A model generated the notes under the pieces. It had not been told where the DNA came from. It saw only the letters and a list, made by a program, of their open reading frames with translations, and did no database searches. 64,000 nucleotides of DNA from Flavobacterium praedii (GTDB lineage Bacteria; Bacteroidota; Bacteroidia; Flavobacteriales; Flavobacteriaceae). The stretch's first letter is position 1. Each line of letters begins with the position of its first letter. Of this stretch, positions 7,859-16,529 are shown piece after piece. A program made the position numbers and the translations under genes. Location: positions 810,001-874,000 of the forward strand of contig NZ_CP113948.1 of assembly GCF_026810365.1 (NCBI RefSeq), written 5' to 3'.

Positions 7859-8918
7859 TTTTGATTGTTAATTTTACGCTGTAAAGATTAATTTGTTTGT
7901 CTAATTCCAACAGATGGTGCTCTGGATATATCAAATGTAGCCGTTTCTGAATAAGATCATTGCCTAAACCGTTGCTTTCTTGTATTATTTTTCGATTGGG
8001 ATCGAACTTGTTTTCACATACAAACTGGATATTTTCTTCATTAATAAATAGCTGAACAGTAATGGCATTGTCTATTTTCTTATTGGTACTGTGCTTAAAG
8101 GCATTTTCAATAAATGGAATAAAAACCATTGGTGCTATTGTTATACTGGCCGGATTACCTAGTACCTCAAAGCTTACATAATTTGCATTTGCCGTTCTTA
8201 TTTTTTGCAATTCTATGTATTTCTCTATGTATTCAATCTCTTTTTTAAGCAAAATTTCATCTGTTTTCGTTTCGTAGAGCATAAAACGCAAGATATCCGA
8301 TAGCTTATTTAAATAATTGGAAGCCACTGTCGCATCTTTTAAAATTAACACATCGATATTATTCAGTGTATTAAATAGAAAATGGGGATCCAATTGGGAT
8401 TTGATCAAAGCCATTTCTGTTTCATGATTTTTTTGTTTCAACTCTTCTTTCAATTTTATTTCTTTTACCCAAGTAATAAAACCTTTAAGAATGAATGCTG
8501 CTAAACCAGCTATTGAAGCAATAAAGCTCATAAATAATATTGTTCGAACAGCAGTAGACCTTCCATTTACGCCTCCTTTATCCATGTCAATAAGTTGTCC
8601 TGATTCTATTAAATAGCGCATCAGGATATAGGCTATTGTCGAAGCAGCAATTGAAATTAGTATGCCGAAAAAAAAGGAAAGTAGAAACTTTTTTTGTTGT
8701 AAGTATTTTGTAAATAGTATTAAATAGCAACCATAAAATGTTAGAAACGAGGGGAGAAAAGCAAACAGAAAAAGGGATTTGAATGCATTTAATATTCGTT
8801 CTGTTTGATCTATTGCAGGATTACTACTTCTGTAAAAGACGGCTAATAGGATTCCTATTAACAGTAAATAGCAAAACCAAAAACCAATATGCAACAAAAT
8901 AACGATTGATTTTTTCAT
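7851..8918 (-). CDS. LytS/YehU-type sensor histidine kinase
   Basis: A 355-residue protein with four membrane segments (about 5-28, 45-70, 79-101 and 124-148), a short coiled linker, then the His_kinase domain with the phosphorylated His179 in SQLDPHFLFNTLNN. The ATPase part follows, with the N-box MVFIPFIENAFKHS and the glycine box SNGLGNDLIQKRL. It has no extracellular sensor domain, so the signal is probably sensed in the membrane. It is the first gene of a two-gene operon with the LytTR regulator. A weak copy of the regulator repeat lies about 90 bases upstream, which would allow autoregulation. Confidence 0.93.
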   Translation of the reverse strand: MKKSIVILLHIGFWFCYLLLIGILLAVFYRSSNPAIDQTERILNAFKSLFLFAFLPSFLTFYGCYLILFTKYLQQKKFLLSFFFGILISIAASTIAYILMRYLIESGQLIDMDKGGVNGRSTAVRTILFMSFIASIAGLAAFILKGFITWVKEIKLKEELKQKNHETEMALIKSQLDPHFLFNTLNNIDVLILKDATVASNYLNKLSDILRFMLYETKTDEILLKKEIEYIEKYIELQKIRTANANYVSFEVLGNPASITIAPMVFIPFIENAFKHSTNKKIDNAITVQLFINEENIQFVCENKFDPNRKIIQESNGLGNDLIQKRLHLIYPEHHLLELDKQINLYSVKLTIKNG

Positions 8919-9003
8919 AACTTCAAATTTAGGGATTTAGAAGAACAATATTCGATGATTTTAAAGGCATTAGAAAATATAGTATTCCAACTGGGAATAT
9001 TCG

Positions 9004-9032
9004 TCTGCAAGATTGGGGAAGATTGCTGTAGA
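9004..9032 (-). promoter_or_regulatory. Weak LytTR-type repeat before the kinase gene
   Basis: One perfect GTCTGCAA (9004-9011) is followed 21 bases on by TGCTGTAG (9025-9032), which matches at four of eight positions and keeps the preceding GAAGAT seen in the strong copies. Position and spacing suggest autoregulation; the second half is degenerate. Confidence 0.35.
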
Positions 9033-9065
9033 TGGTTTCGAAAAATAGGCTTGCAATAGTATTAC

Positions 9066-9096
9066 TAAAAAAGCCGAAACTATTTTCGGCTTTTTA
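9066..9096 (-). terminator. Terminator of the papain-like peptidase gene
   Basis: The arms AAAAAGCCGAAA and TTTCGGCTTTTT enclose a 4-base loop, with A and T runs on both sides, and lie 67 bases after the peptidase stop. The hairpin separates this unit from the kinase operon. Confidence 0.8.
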
Positions 9097-9162
9097 TAAA
9101 ATATGTATCGTCCTAAAATCAGTAGAACATTTTCTATGGATGTTATTGTATCAAATGATATT

Positions 9163-10599
9163 TTAAAAAGTTTGACTGTTTTTTTTTACTTTTTTCATAA
9201 TTTCCTTTGGGACAGCATTTTTATTGATCATCACCGAAATTGTTTTTAAAAGTAAATATTCTTTGGACATATAAAGATATCCTCCGCAATCCTTTGCATC
9301 GCCTGAATTTTTAACAATATAAAATCTATTGCCTTTTTCGTTCTCTGCAATACCAATAATGTGCATATTATGGATGTCTTCAGTGGTGCGATTATCAAAT
9401 GCTGCCTGTCTAATCTGTTGCGTAATAATTTTAGTTTCACCCAGAACTGCAAATCCATCGTTAAAACCTTCATATATATCCCCATCCCAACAAACGGAAT
9501 AATTATGCATTAGGGCATCATCAATTACAGTACTGAAATCATCGATTGGTAGATTTAAATAGTAATTGTTATTCCAGTTAGCCTCAATCTCCAATGCAAA
9601 TTTTGAATAAAATGGATGGTGGTTGAAAGAGGTAATTTCTACATAATCATCTGGATTGATTCCAATCCTTTCTTTTGCAAAAGATTTAGCTGTAAATTGT
9701 TTGCCATCGTAAACAAAAGTATCAGGAATTTTTCCCAAAGTTTGTGTCAGTATTTCATCCATGTCTCTTCTGTAAATCTCAGGTGTCAGATCTCCATGTG
9801 AGTTTTTATAGAATTTAACTTTCTCCATTAATGCATTATTCATGTCCGCATGATCGTGTTTAGCATCCGAATCCAATTTTCCAGAATAGACATTTTCAGG
9901 AATGGCACCGAATTCTCTGTATGCTTTCAGTACACTAAAAGTTAAATCACCTTCGCCAAAAAAACTACTTCCATTCCTTCTTATATAATTCTCTGCTTTA
10001 TTGATATAAGTAGGTCTAACAAAAAACATTGGAGTGAGTACTACTGGCTTTTTTCCTAGTCTTATGGCTTCTGTTTCAATAAAGGAAGTGGTGGCAAAAC
10101 TCCAGCAATCACCAGTTGCTTGCTGGTCTTTAAGAGGGGTGGTTTCAATTAATTTAATTATTTTATAACCTGCTACTTGGGGGTTTGTATTTGTTTTGAG
10201 TTTAAATACATAGTTTGTTCGGCTTAATTGTAAAGGTGTACTGCCACCCCAGACACCGTCTATAACGGAGTCTCCTGGCATCATTACTCCTTTGAAAATT
10301 AATGGAGCCGTCTCAGGCCATCCTAGTGACTTTCTTGCATCTGCAAATACGCTATCCTTAACGCTCCAAACTTTATCTAGTGAGATGTCTTTTAATCTTT
10401 TATCCGGAAAATCCATATAGCCTTTGATTGCCTTTTTTTTCAATTCAAATCTAAATAGAACTAGTTCTGACATTGATAAGTCTTTGGTATTTGTTTTCCC
10501 CATCCAAGAACCTTCTAGTGAAGTTTCCTTTTTATTCTGCCCATTGATTATCATTCCGATACATAATAGGGTAATTGTAATTGAAATTTTTATTTTCAT
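9163..10599 (-). CDS. Secreted papain-like (C1) cysteine peptidase, bleomycin-hydrolase type
   Basis: A 478-residue protein with a signal peptide (to about residue 20), an all-beta N-terminal domain (about 25-135, ending TNYVFKL) and a C1-type peptidase domain. The catalytic Cys165 lies in DQQATGDCWSFA, the catalytic His in IHNMHIIGIAENEKG and the Asn in YIVKNSGD, an order typical of the PepC/bleomycin hydrolase branch. The long insert between Cys and His also fits that branch. The extra N-terminal domain and the export signal are unlike cytoplasmic PepC, so it probably degrades peptides in the periplasm or outside the cell. It has its own promoter and terminator. Confidence 0.85.
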   Translation of the reverse strand: MKIKISITITLLCIGMIINGQNKKETSLEGSWMGKTNTKDLSMSELVLFRFELKKKAIKGYMDFPDKRLKDISLDKVWSVKDSVFADARKSLGWPETAPLIFKGVMMPGDSVIDGVWGGSTPLQLSRTNYVFKLKTNTNPQVAGYKIIKLIETTPLKDQQATGDCWSFATTSFIETEAIRLGKKPVVLTPMFFVRPTYINKAENYIRRNGSSFFGEGDLTFSVLKAYREFGAIPENVYSGKLDSDAKHDHADMNNALMEKVKFYKNSHGDLTPEIYRRDMDEILTQTLGKIPDTFVYDGKQFTAKSFAKERIGINPDDYVEITSFNHHPFYSKFALEIEANWNNNYYLNLPIDDFSTVIDDALMHNYSVCWDGDIYEGFNDGFAVLGETKIITQQIRQAAFDNRTTEDIHNMHIIGIAENEKGNRFYIVKNSGDAKDCGGYLYMSKEYLLLKTISVMINKNAVPKEIMKKVKKNSQTF

Positions 10600-10695
10600 A
10601 GTACGATTGTTTAAAATATTTTTTTCATTTTGTAAAATAATTTTTGCTTAAAATTTATCTTGGTATTTTTCTTTTGAAAAATATTATTTATTCAG

Positions 10696-10703
10696 CAAAG
10701 GTA
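10696..10703 (-). promoter_or_regulatory. -7 box upstream of the C1 peptidase gene
   Basis: The minus strand reads TACCTTTG, a perfect TAnnTTTG, followed by CTGAATAA, the same downstream sequence as at the promoters at 14846 and 19519. It stands 97 bases before the peptidase start. The ATAGGA repeats of those promoters are absent here. Confidence 0.55.
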
Positions 10704-10746
10704 TTTTAACGTAAAAACCACTTATTATAAAGAACTTCGTCAAAAG

Positions 10747-11069
10747 CTATTTTTTTTCTTCAATTAGCTGTATCAAAGATGCTCCAGTAATAGTTTTGCT
10801 GATTGATCCAATATTCATGATTGTATTTGGAGTAAAGGGTATTTTGCCCTCCAAATCAGCATATTCGTATCCTTTAGTCTAAACTAAGCTTTTGTTAATG
10901 ATTTTAGCTGCTGCAAGTCCTACAATTCCCGATTCAATCCTTTTTTTTCGACGAAACTGTTAATAGAATCTCCTCTATTTTGGACAGTTTTGTTTGTTGC
11001 TAGGAATTTCAAATGTTGTGAGTATACGGTAGTCATCAGAAAAATGGTGATTATTACTGATGATTTCAT
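10747..11069 (-). pseudogene. Decayed beta-lactamase-family serine hydrolase
   Basis: The ATG overlaps the stop of the esterase gene as ATGA, so this was once a coupled second gene. It opens with a signal peptide (MKSSVIITIFLMTTVYS). At a run of eight A the frame shifts; the next frame continues SGIVGLAAAKIINKSLV, meets a TAG, then continues KGYEYADLEGKIPFTPNT and NIGSISKTITGASLIQLIEE before a stop. SISK is the Ser-x-x-Lys catalytic motif of class C beta-lactamase-like hydrolases. About 100 residues of a normal 350-450 remain, so the gene is frameshifted, interrupted and truncated. Confidence 0.8.
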
Positions 11070-12283
11070 TTTTTATTTTTTATTAATGAATTTAGTTTCT
11101 CTCTAGTTTCACTGATTTCTTTTTTTGCTAATGTTTTTTGATACCATACAATAGCATTCTTTGTGTCGCCGATAGTGTTATAATAATCACCAAAAGAATC
11201 CAGTAGGTTTGCATCTTCAGGAAAATTTAAAACATTCATTTCAAACAATTCTTTAGCTAATGCAAATTGTTTTTCATGTAGAGCACGATATCCAAAGTTG
11301 TTTACCAATGATTTTTCAGGCAGGACTTTGTAGCCCATTTGTTTAGAAATCGTATTATAATGGTCTGTAATTAGTGCTTTTAATTGAGGGTTCTCAGTAG
11401 TATAATTGGCATACTTGGGGAGTTCATAATAATCAAATAGAAAACGAAGTGCATCATATGCAGCAATAAATGTAACAGTGCTATGACTCTCATTTTCGTA
11501 ATACTTATACTTAAAGCGCAATTTATTCTTTGGATGTTGTTTTATGTTATGTATTAACTCCAAATTATAGCGAATCAATTCTGTTTTTTCAGAAGTGTCC
11601 GATTGAACTGCTGTAGTGTCTATTCCTTTTTCCATTCGATTAGCTATCGCTAAAAACATTATTTTATTTTTATAATCGTTTTTTTCAAGAGCGACCTTAG
11701 CTTCTTTTAGTATTTTATGATCATCCCACCAAATAGCAGCATCAATGGGGATATAAGCGTTAAATAAATCGGTATGATGAATTAGTGTGTGCATTACCAT
11801 TAATCCGCCCAGTGAATGCCCCATAAGAATTTTATAGGGTGCAGTAGGGTAGTACGATTCTATATAAGGCATCAATTCTTTTTCTAAAAAGGATATAAAT
11901 TTTTCACCACCTCCCGTGTTTTTTAACCCATCGCTATTATTTTCAGATGCTGTAGGGGTTAAATCTCTGGTTCTATTCGTATTTGATATGCCAACGACAA
12001 TCATTGGTGGACAAACGCCACTGTTTACTATGCGTTCCACGATTGCAGCTACAGAACGGAAATGATTTTCACCATCCAATACATATAGTACAGGATAGGT
12101 TTCCTTTATTGAAGGTTTTATCTTTTTATTGGCATATGAAGTGTAAATTAATAACTGACGCTGCTCGTTAAGAACAGTAGATTTTATACTGTCAGCAAAG
12201 CCCAGTGTAAAATCGGGTTGCGATTGTGCAATGGCTCCTTGAGCCAAAAGAATAAAAAAACAAAGATAAATGAGATGTTTCAT
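11066..12283 (-). CDS. Secreted alpha/beta-hydrolase esterase (IroE/Fes-like, PF00756 type)
   Basis: A 405-residue protein with a signal peptide ending AQGAIAQS. The putative-esterase fold follows: YPVLYVLDGENHF, MIVVGISNTNRTRDLTP and the nucleophile elbow GHSLGG, with a late ESHSTVTF holding the likely His. Residues about 330-400 are helical and repeat-like, close to a tetratricopeptide motif (LFEMNVLNFPEDANLLDSFGDYY is its clearest part). It resembles esterases often called enterochelin-esterase-like, but no siderophore genes are nearby, so the substrate is open. The LytTR-type block at 12463-12573 is its upstream region, and the decayed serine hydrolase overlaps its end. Confidence 0.85.
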   Translation of the reverse strand: MKHLIYLCFFILLAQGAIAQSQPDFTLGFADSIKSTVLNEQRQLLIYTSYANKKIKPSIKETYPVLYVLDGENHFRSVAAIVERIVNSGVCPPMIVVGISNTNRTRDLTPTASENNSDGLKNTGGGEKFISFLEKELMPYIESYYPTAPYKILMGHSLGGLMVMHTLIHHTDLFNAYIPIDAAIWWDDHKILKEAKVALEKNDYKNKIMFLAIANRMEKGIDTTAVQSDTSEKTELIRYNLELIHNIKQHPKNKLRFKYKYYENESHSTVTFIAAYDALRFLFDYYELPKYANYTTENPQLKALITDHYNTISKQMGYKVLPEKSLVNNFGYRALHEKQFALAKELFEMNVLNFPEDANLLDSFGDYYNTIGDTKNAIVWYQKTLAKKEISETREKLNSLIKNKK

Positions 12284-12462
12284 AGTTTTTGCTAATTTTA
12301 ATTAATGATGAAGCCGTCTTATTTAAATTGTTTTTTATGTAAAGATAATTTATATAAGAATCTAAATAGTTTAATTAAATTGTGTTTGATATTTAAATAG
12401 TTACATAAAAGCAGTAATTAGTCGTAAATCTGCTTTTCTAAAATTGTTTATTAAGTATAAAT

Positions 12463-12573
12463 TGATAATTAATTTATACAAAAGTCTAAGGATAAAGTTA
12501 GAAGTACAATATTAATATGCTAAGTAACTGAAGATGTCTGCAAATTACTGCTTTAAGTCTGCAAGACATTAAT
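12463..12573 (-). promoter_or_regulatory. LytTR-type operator and promoter, copy 2
   Basis: GTCTGCAA at 12536-12543 and at 12557-12564 (21-bp spacing), with GACTTTTG on the minus strand at 12479-12486, 49 bases away. All spacings equal those of copy 1 at 7043-7155, and most bases between match. The downstream gene on this strand is the esterase, whose start is about 195 bases away; no small reading frame fills that leader. Confidence 0.6.
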
Positions 12574-12685
12574 TAAAAAACAATGCATAAATCTTGATTT
12601 GGTTAATAGACTATGAAATTTTGATTTAGTCAATTAACTTGAATAGCATTAAATGCAAGTAGGTGTTTTTTTTTATGTTATAAAT

Positions 12686-14059
12686 CTAAAATTTGAATGT
12701 GGATTTAAAAGATAGATACGTTACATCTTTGCCTTTTCCGGTGGTTTTCGGATAACTTCCAGCGTCAAAATAAGAGGCATCAAAAGCGAAGGAAAGATTC
12801 TTTGTTTGTTGATAATTGGTTTCCAAAAGATAGAATTTACCCAGTGTTTTTTTGTCTGAAGCAAAAAGAGCAGTAGGTCTTGGTCTGTTTTCTATCATTC
12901 CAGGCGAATAGGTTCCGTCTTGATTGCTATTTCTAGACATAAAGAATACTTGTGCTAGAATGTTTAGTTTTTGGATAGGGTTTATTTTAATGTAAGGTGA
13001 CAAACTAATGATATTGGTTGCACCAATAGGAATTGCTAGACCATAAGCAGGTTTTGCATATATTAAATTGTAGGTATTTAATTGGTTATCACCATTGTTT
13101 TTGTCCCCTGAAGCTACATTAGTTGCAAAACCAATTATTCCTTTTTTATTAGGCAATACATTCATATTTACATCAGCCAAAACACTATAGGCACTTATAT
13201 TTAAATCATTAAACTTACCTGATTGATAACCGCCTTCGAATTCAAAATTGACTTTCTTATAGTTTGAAAATAGGCGTAAGCCGTAGGTTTGTCTGTTTTC
13301 AAATCCGCTTACATAATTATACTTTCTAGCTTTGGATTGAAAATCAACAACAAAATAATCCATTCCCATTTTGTGATTAGAAAAATACTGCGTTCCATAT
13401 ATTCCATATAATCCGTCATGCATGCTTTCGTCATCAAAAACATATTGTTTGGAAACTACTTTAGAAACTGCAAATAAATCGATTGCACCATTTTTGAATT
13501 TATGTTTTACGACAAGTCCGTCAAAAGCCTGTCTTGTGTTTGGTCCTTCTCGAACAGTAATCAGTCGATGATTGCCATAGTACATCTCTTGATAGCCTAA
13601 CCTGAAATTCCAATTGGTCAATTTTAATTCTGCAAAAGCTTGATGAAGGCTTAATTGATTTTCGTCGATTTCGGGAACAATCGGGTTGTCATTCAAAAAG
13701 CGAAGCGTACTATTAAGTTGCACAAAAAAGCGAAAATGATTGCCTAATTCAATATTGGAATGCACCATTAATCGGTGCCAAAGTTGATTGGTTGAAATAT
13801 CTTGAAAAGTGGGAGGGACATCTCCAAAGTTAATACTATTATAAACCTGAAATTGTTCGCGCAATTCACCTCCAAAAGAAATAAAATTGTTTTTTCCAAT
13901 AGGAATATATTTTAGTTGATTGAACCCTTTTTTGACACTGTCTTTTTTTACCAGCGAAAAGTCATCTTCATAGCGCATTAGGCTGATTTTATTTTGAGCC
14001 TGTATTGATGAAACTGTCATTGAGACCAAAAAAGTCATTATAAAAATTAAATTTTTCAT
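12686..14059 (-). CDS. Alginate-export-family outer-membrane porin
   Basis: A 457-residue protein with a signal peptide (to about residue 21), then alternating amphipathic beta strands to a C-terminal Phe (TYLSFKSTFKF), as expected of an outer-membrane barrel. The central stretch LGYQEMYYGNHRLITVREGPN and the following TRQAFDGLVVKH match the alginate_exp family seen in many Bacteroidota, where members are general porins of unknown substrate. No alginate genes are adjacent. It stands alone, 126 bases before the leftward LytTR-type block that serves the esterase. Confidence 0.8.
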   Translation of the reverse strand: MKNLIFIMTFLVSMTVSSIQAQNKISLMRYEDDFSLVKKDSVKKGFNQLKYIPIGKNNFISFGGELREQFQVYNSINFGDVPPTFQDISTNQLWHRLMVHSNIELGNHFRFFVQLNSTLRFLNDNPIVPEIDENQLSLHQAFAELKLTNWNFRLGYQEMYYGNHRLITVREGPNTRQAFDGLVVKHKFKNGAIDLFAVSKVVSKQYVFDDESMHDGLYGIYGTQYFSNHKMGMDYFVVDFQSKARKYNYVSGFENRQTYGLRLFSNYKKVNFEFEGGYQSGKFNDLNISAYSVLADVNMNVLPNKKGIIGFATNVASGDKNNGDNQLNTYNLIYAKPAYGLAIPIGATNIISLSPYIKINPIQKLNILAQVFFMSRNSNQDGTYSPGMIENRPRPTALFASDKKTLGKFYLLETNYQQTKNLSFAFDASYFDAGSYPKTTGKGKDVTYLSFKSTFKF

Positions 14060-14101
14060 GAGTATTGTAATACGTTGGTACTAGTACCAACAATTATTTG
14101 A

Positions 14102-14217
14102 TTAAATTTTGATTGTATCTCCAGTTACTGAAGCTCGATTGAAACTCATCCATAAACCGAAGGCCATTACCATTGCAAAATAATGACCCACGGATGCTTT
14201 CGCTTTCGCGAATAATA
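14102..14217 (-). pseudogene. Possible C-terminal gene fragment behind the SDR gene
   Basis: An open minus-strand frame without a start codon reads LLFAKAKASVGHYFAMVMAF and ends TGDTIKI at a stop. It looks like a membrane-protein tail and directly follows the SDR stop. It may be the remainder of a deleted neighbour. The source family is not recognised and chance is possible. Confidence 0.25.
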
Positions 14218-14220
14218 AGA

Positions 14221-14814
14221 TTACGGTTTAATGATATGCCCTGTACCAGCTCCGAAAACACTTTTGCGGAACATAAACTCCAGTTGTTTCATAGTAGTTG
14301 GAATTTCTCCTGGGAAATATGGAAAATAATGAGGAGAATTTTCAATCACTGTTGGACTAACCGCATTAATACGAATTCCATTTTCAAGTTCAATGGCTGC
14401 TCCACGAACAAATGCTTCCACTGCTCCGTTGGCAGCTGATGCATTGGCGAAGTTTATTTGCGGTTCCTCTGTCAAAGCACCGGTAATTAAAGTAAAAGAC
14501 CCTTTAGGATTGATATAATGTTGTCCGATTAGTACCAAATTAATTTGTCCCATCATTTTTCCTTCAACCCCTTTTCGGAATGTCTCGTCATTTAATTTCT
14601 TCCATGGTCCAACAAAAGTGGGTCCAGCTGTCGAAATAAGAGCGTCAAATGGACCTACCGCTTGAAAGAATTTTTCAATTTCTTCAGGCGAAGTAATGTC
14701 CACTTGAAAGTCTCCTCCTTGAGAAGCTACTCTGATGATTTCATGTTCATTTTCAAATGCACTTGATAAGTACGTTCCCATAGTGCCTGTTGCACCTACG
14801 ATGATAATTTTCAT
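14221..14814 (-). CDS. Short-chain dehydrogenase/reductase, atypical
   Basis: A 197-residue Rossmann protein. The nucleotide site is GATGTMG at residues 7-13, followed by the SDR-type strand ALISTAGP. The usual Tyr-x3-Lys is not present: the corresponding region reads NASAANGAVEAF, as in a known subgroup of short SDR-like proteins, so catalysis may be altered. INAVSPTVI matches the SDR helix after the active site. It is short for the superfamily (about 250) and lacks the variable C-terminal lobe. Control site B with a -7 box lies upstream, and it diverges from the MDR oxidoreductase gene. Confidence 0.85.
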   Translation of the reverse strand: MKIIIVGATGTMGTYLSSAFENEHEIIRVASQGGDFQVDITSPEEIEKFFQAVGPFDALISTAGPTFVGPWKKLNDETFRKGVEGKMMGQINLVLIGQHYINPKGSFTLITGALTEEPQINFANASAANGAVEAFVRGAAIELENGIRINAVSPTVIENSPHYFPYFPGEIPTTMKQLEFMFRKSVFGAGTGHIIKP

Positions 14815-14845
14815 TTGTTTGAATTTTAATTGATTATTTATTCAG

Positions 14846-14901
14846 CAAAGATATTTCAAGGGCTAAGGCACATGATAGGATAAAAATGAAGTTGAATAGG
14901 A
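14846..14901 (-). promoter_or_regulatory. ATAGGA-repeat control site B with -7 box, SDR gene
   Basis: ATAGGA repeats at 14875-14880 and 14896-14901 (21-bp spacing) lie in the same 35-bp block as sites A and C. The minus-strand -7 box TATCTTTG (14846-14853) is separated from the nearer repeat by 21 bases, as at the other two sites. The SDR ATG is at 14814. Confidence 0.75.
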
Positions 14902-15065
14902 CTTATTTTAAATAGTACTTGAACGCTTTTAAAGAACAGCATTGGATGTGAATATTTTTGTAATAGTCTATCTCTATATTATTATCTTAAGTGATTTGTA
15001 AAATTTTAGAGCGCACTTTTTTTTATTTCTTAACTAAAGTCAATGGATGAGGAAAACAATGCTAT

Positions 15066-15073
15066 TACATTTG
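15066..15073 (+). promoter_or_regulatory. -7 box of the MDR oxidoreductase gene
   Basis: TACATTTG fits TAnnTTTG and lies 24 bases before the ATG at 15098, the usual short leader in this genome. Confidence 0.55.
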
Positions 15074-15097
15074 TGCCGTTAAATAATTAACCCTAAC

Positions 15098-16060
15098 ATG
15101 AAAGCAATAGTTTACACACAATATGGTTCTCCAGAAGTTCTTGAATTGAAAGATGTCGAAAAACCAATTCCAAAGGACAATGAAATTCTGATACGAATTA
15201 GGGCAACAGCAGTCAATTCGGGTGATGTGAGATTGCGAAAAGCAGATCCTTTTGCCGTTCGATTATTTTTTGGACTTTTTAAACCAAAAACAAGCATACT
15301 TGGTAGTGTTTTTTCAGGTGAAATTGAAAGTATCGGTTCAAGTGTGCAACATTTTAAAGTTGGTGATGAAGTTTTTGGCCATACCGATATGAGTTTTGGC
15401 ACGTATGCCTCCTATAAATGTTTTCCAGAAGATGGTTCTATAGCATTAAAACCTAATACTATTACACATCAAGAAGTAGCGGTAATTCCATTTGGAGGAA
15501 CAACAGCTTTGCATTTTTTGAAAAAAGCTTCTGTTCAAAAAGATCAAAAAGTGCTTGTTTTTGGTGCTTCAGGAGCCGTTGGGACTGCTGCTGTTCAACT
15601 GGCAAAATATTTTGGAGCAAATGTCACAGGAGTTTGCAGCACTGCCAATATTGATTTAGTGAAATCATTAGGAGCAGATAAAGTAATTGATTATTCCAAA
15701 GAGGATTTTACTAAAAATGGAGAAACTTATGATTTGATTTTTGATTCGGTAAATAAAATGTCTATTTCAGATAGTTTGGACTCTCTGAAAATTTATGGAA
15801 CCTTGATTTTAAGTGCAGCAGGATTATCGGAAACTTTACAAGGTTCATGGATATCAATGACTAATAGCAGAAAGATAAAAGTTATGACTGGTATAATTAG
15901 CCATAAAGCGGAGGATATCAATTTTCTTAAAACGCTTATTGAGGCTGGTCAATTAAAACCGGTTATTGATCGAACGTATTCATTAGAACAAATGGCAGAA
16001 GCACATACTTATGTTGAAAAAGGGCATAAAAAAGGGAATATAGCAATCGAGATTCATTAA
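15098..16060 (+). CDS. Medium-chain NADPH:quinone oxidoreductase-like dehydrogenase
   Basis: A 320-residue MDR protein. The GroES-like N-terminal half includes NEILIRIRATAVNSGDVRLR and GSVFSGEIESIG; the zinc-binding cysteines of alcohol dehydrogenases are missing, which points to the quinone reductase/zeta-crystallin branch. The Rossmann half carries VLVFGASGAVGTAAVQLAK (NADP site). It probably reduces quinones or enones with NAD(P)H in the cytoplasm. It diverges from the SDR gene and is followed after 19 bases by a membrane-protein gene, suggesting a two-gene unit. Confidence 0.92.
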   Translation: MKAIVYTQYGSPEVLELKDVEKPIPKDNEILIRIRATAVNSGDVRLRKADPFAVRLFFGLFKPKTSILGSVFSGEIESIGSSVQHFKVGDEVFGHTDMSFGTYASYKCFPEDGSIALKPNTITHQEVAVIPFGGTTALHFLKKASVQKDQKVLVFGASGAVGTAAVQLAKYFGANVTGVCSTANIDLVKSLGADKVIDYSKEDFTKNGETYDLIFDSVNKMSISDSLDSLKIYGTLILSAAGLSETLQGSWISMTNSRKIKVMTGIISHKAEDINFLKTLIEAGQLKPVIDRTYSLEQMAEAHTYVEKGHKKGNIAIEIH

Positions 16061-16079
16061 ATTGCCAATAAAATTTGAA

Positions 16080-16475
16080 ATGAATAAAACGCTAAATTCG
16101 ATACAAATATTGCTAGGAATGCTATTAATGGTGACTGTTTTTCACTTTTTCATAATGCTAAAACTTATTCCTTATGACATTGCTTGGGGAGGTCGTCTTA
16201 CAAATGATACTGAAATGTATATATTCGAAGCAATTTCGATCTTGATCAATCTATTTTTAATTTCCATTGTATCAATTAAAGGAAACTATTTAAAATTGCG
16301 AGTCAATGAAAAAGTAATAAATAGCATATTGTGGATTTTCTTTATCCTTTTTCTTCTTAATACTCTTGGAAACCTATTAGCCAAGACAAACTTTGAAAAA
16401 ATATTTTCTGTTTTGACGTTAATTTTAGCCTTATTGATTTGGAATATTCTGAAAAAAAATAAATACCATTGTTAA
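16080..16475 (+). CDS. Four-span membrane protein of unknown function
   Basis: A 131-residue protein from the ATG at 16080 (MNKTLNSIQILLGMLLMVTV); an upstream TTG at 16062 extends it by six residues and is less likely. Four hydrophobic segments lie at about 9-27, 45-66, 82-100 and 105-122. A conserved-looking loop, IPYDIAWGGRLTNDTEMYIF, lies between the first two. Proteins of this build are common in Flavobacteria but have no function known to me. It is probably co-transcribed with the MDR gene. Confidence 0.75.
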   Translation: MNKTLNSIQILLGMLLMVTVFHFFIMLKLIPYDIAWGGRLTNDTEMYIFEAISILINLFLISIVSIKGNYLKLRVNEKVINSILWIFFILFLLNTLGNLLAKTNFEKIFSVLTLILALLIWNILKKNKYHC

Positions 16476-16529
16476 ACGATACTTTATAAAAATATGGAAT
16501 CATTATTCAATGAAACAATCAAAATTCAA

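Noticed and set aside
10696-10740. Fourth ATAGGA control site before the C1 peptidase
   Set aside because: The -7 box and its downstream bases match the other promoters, but no ATAGGA repeat is found at the required distance.
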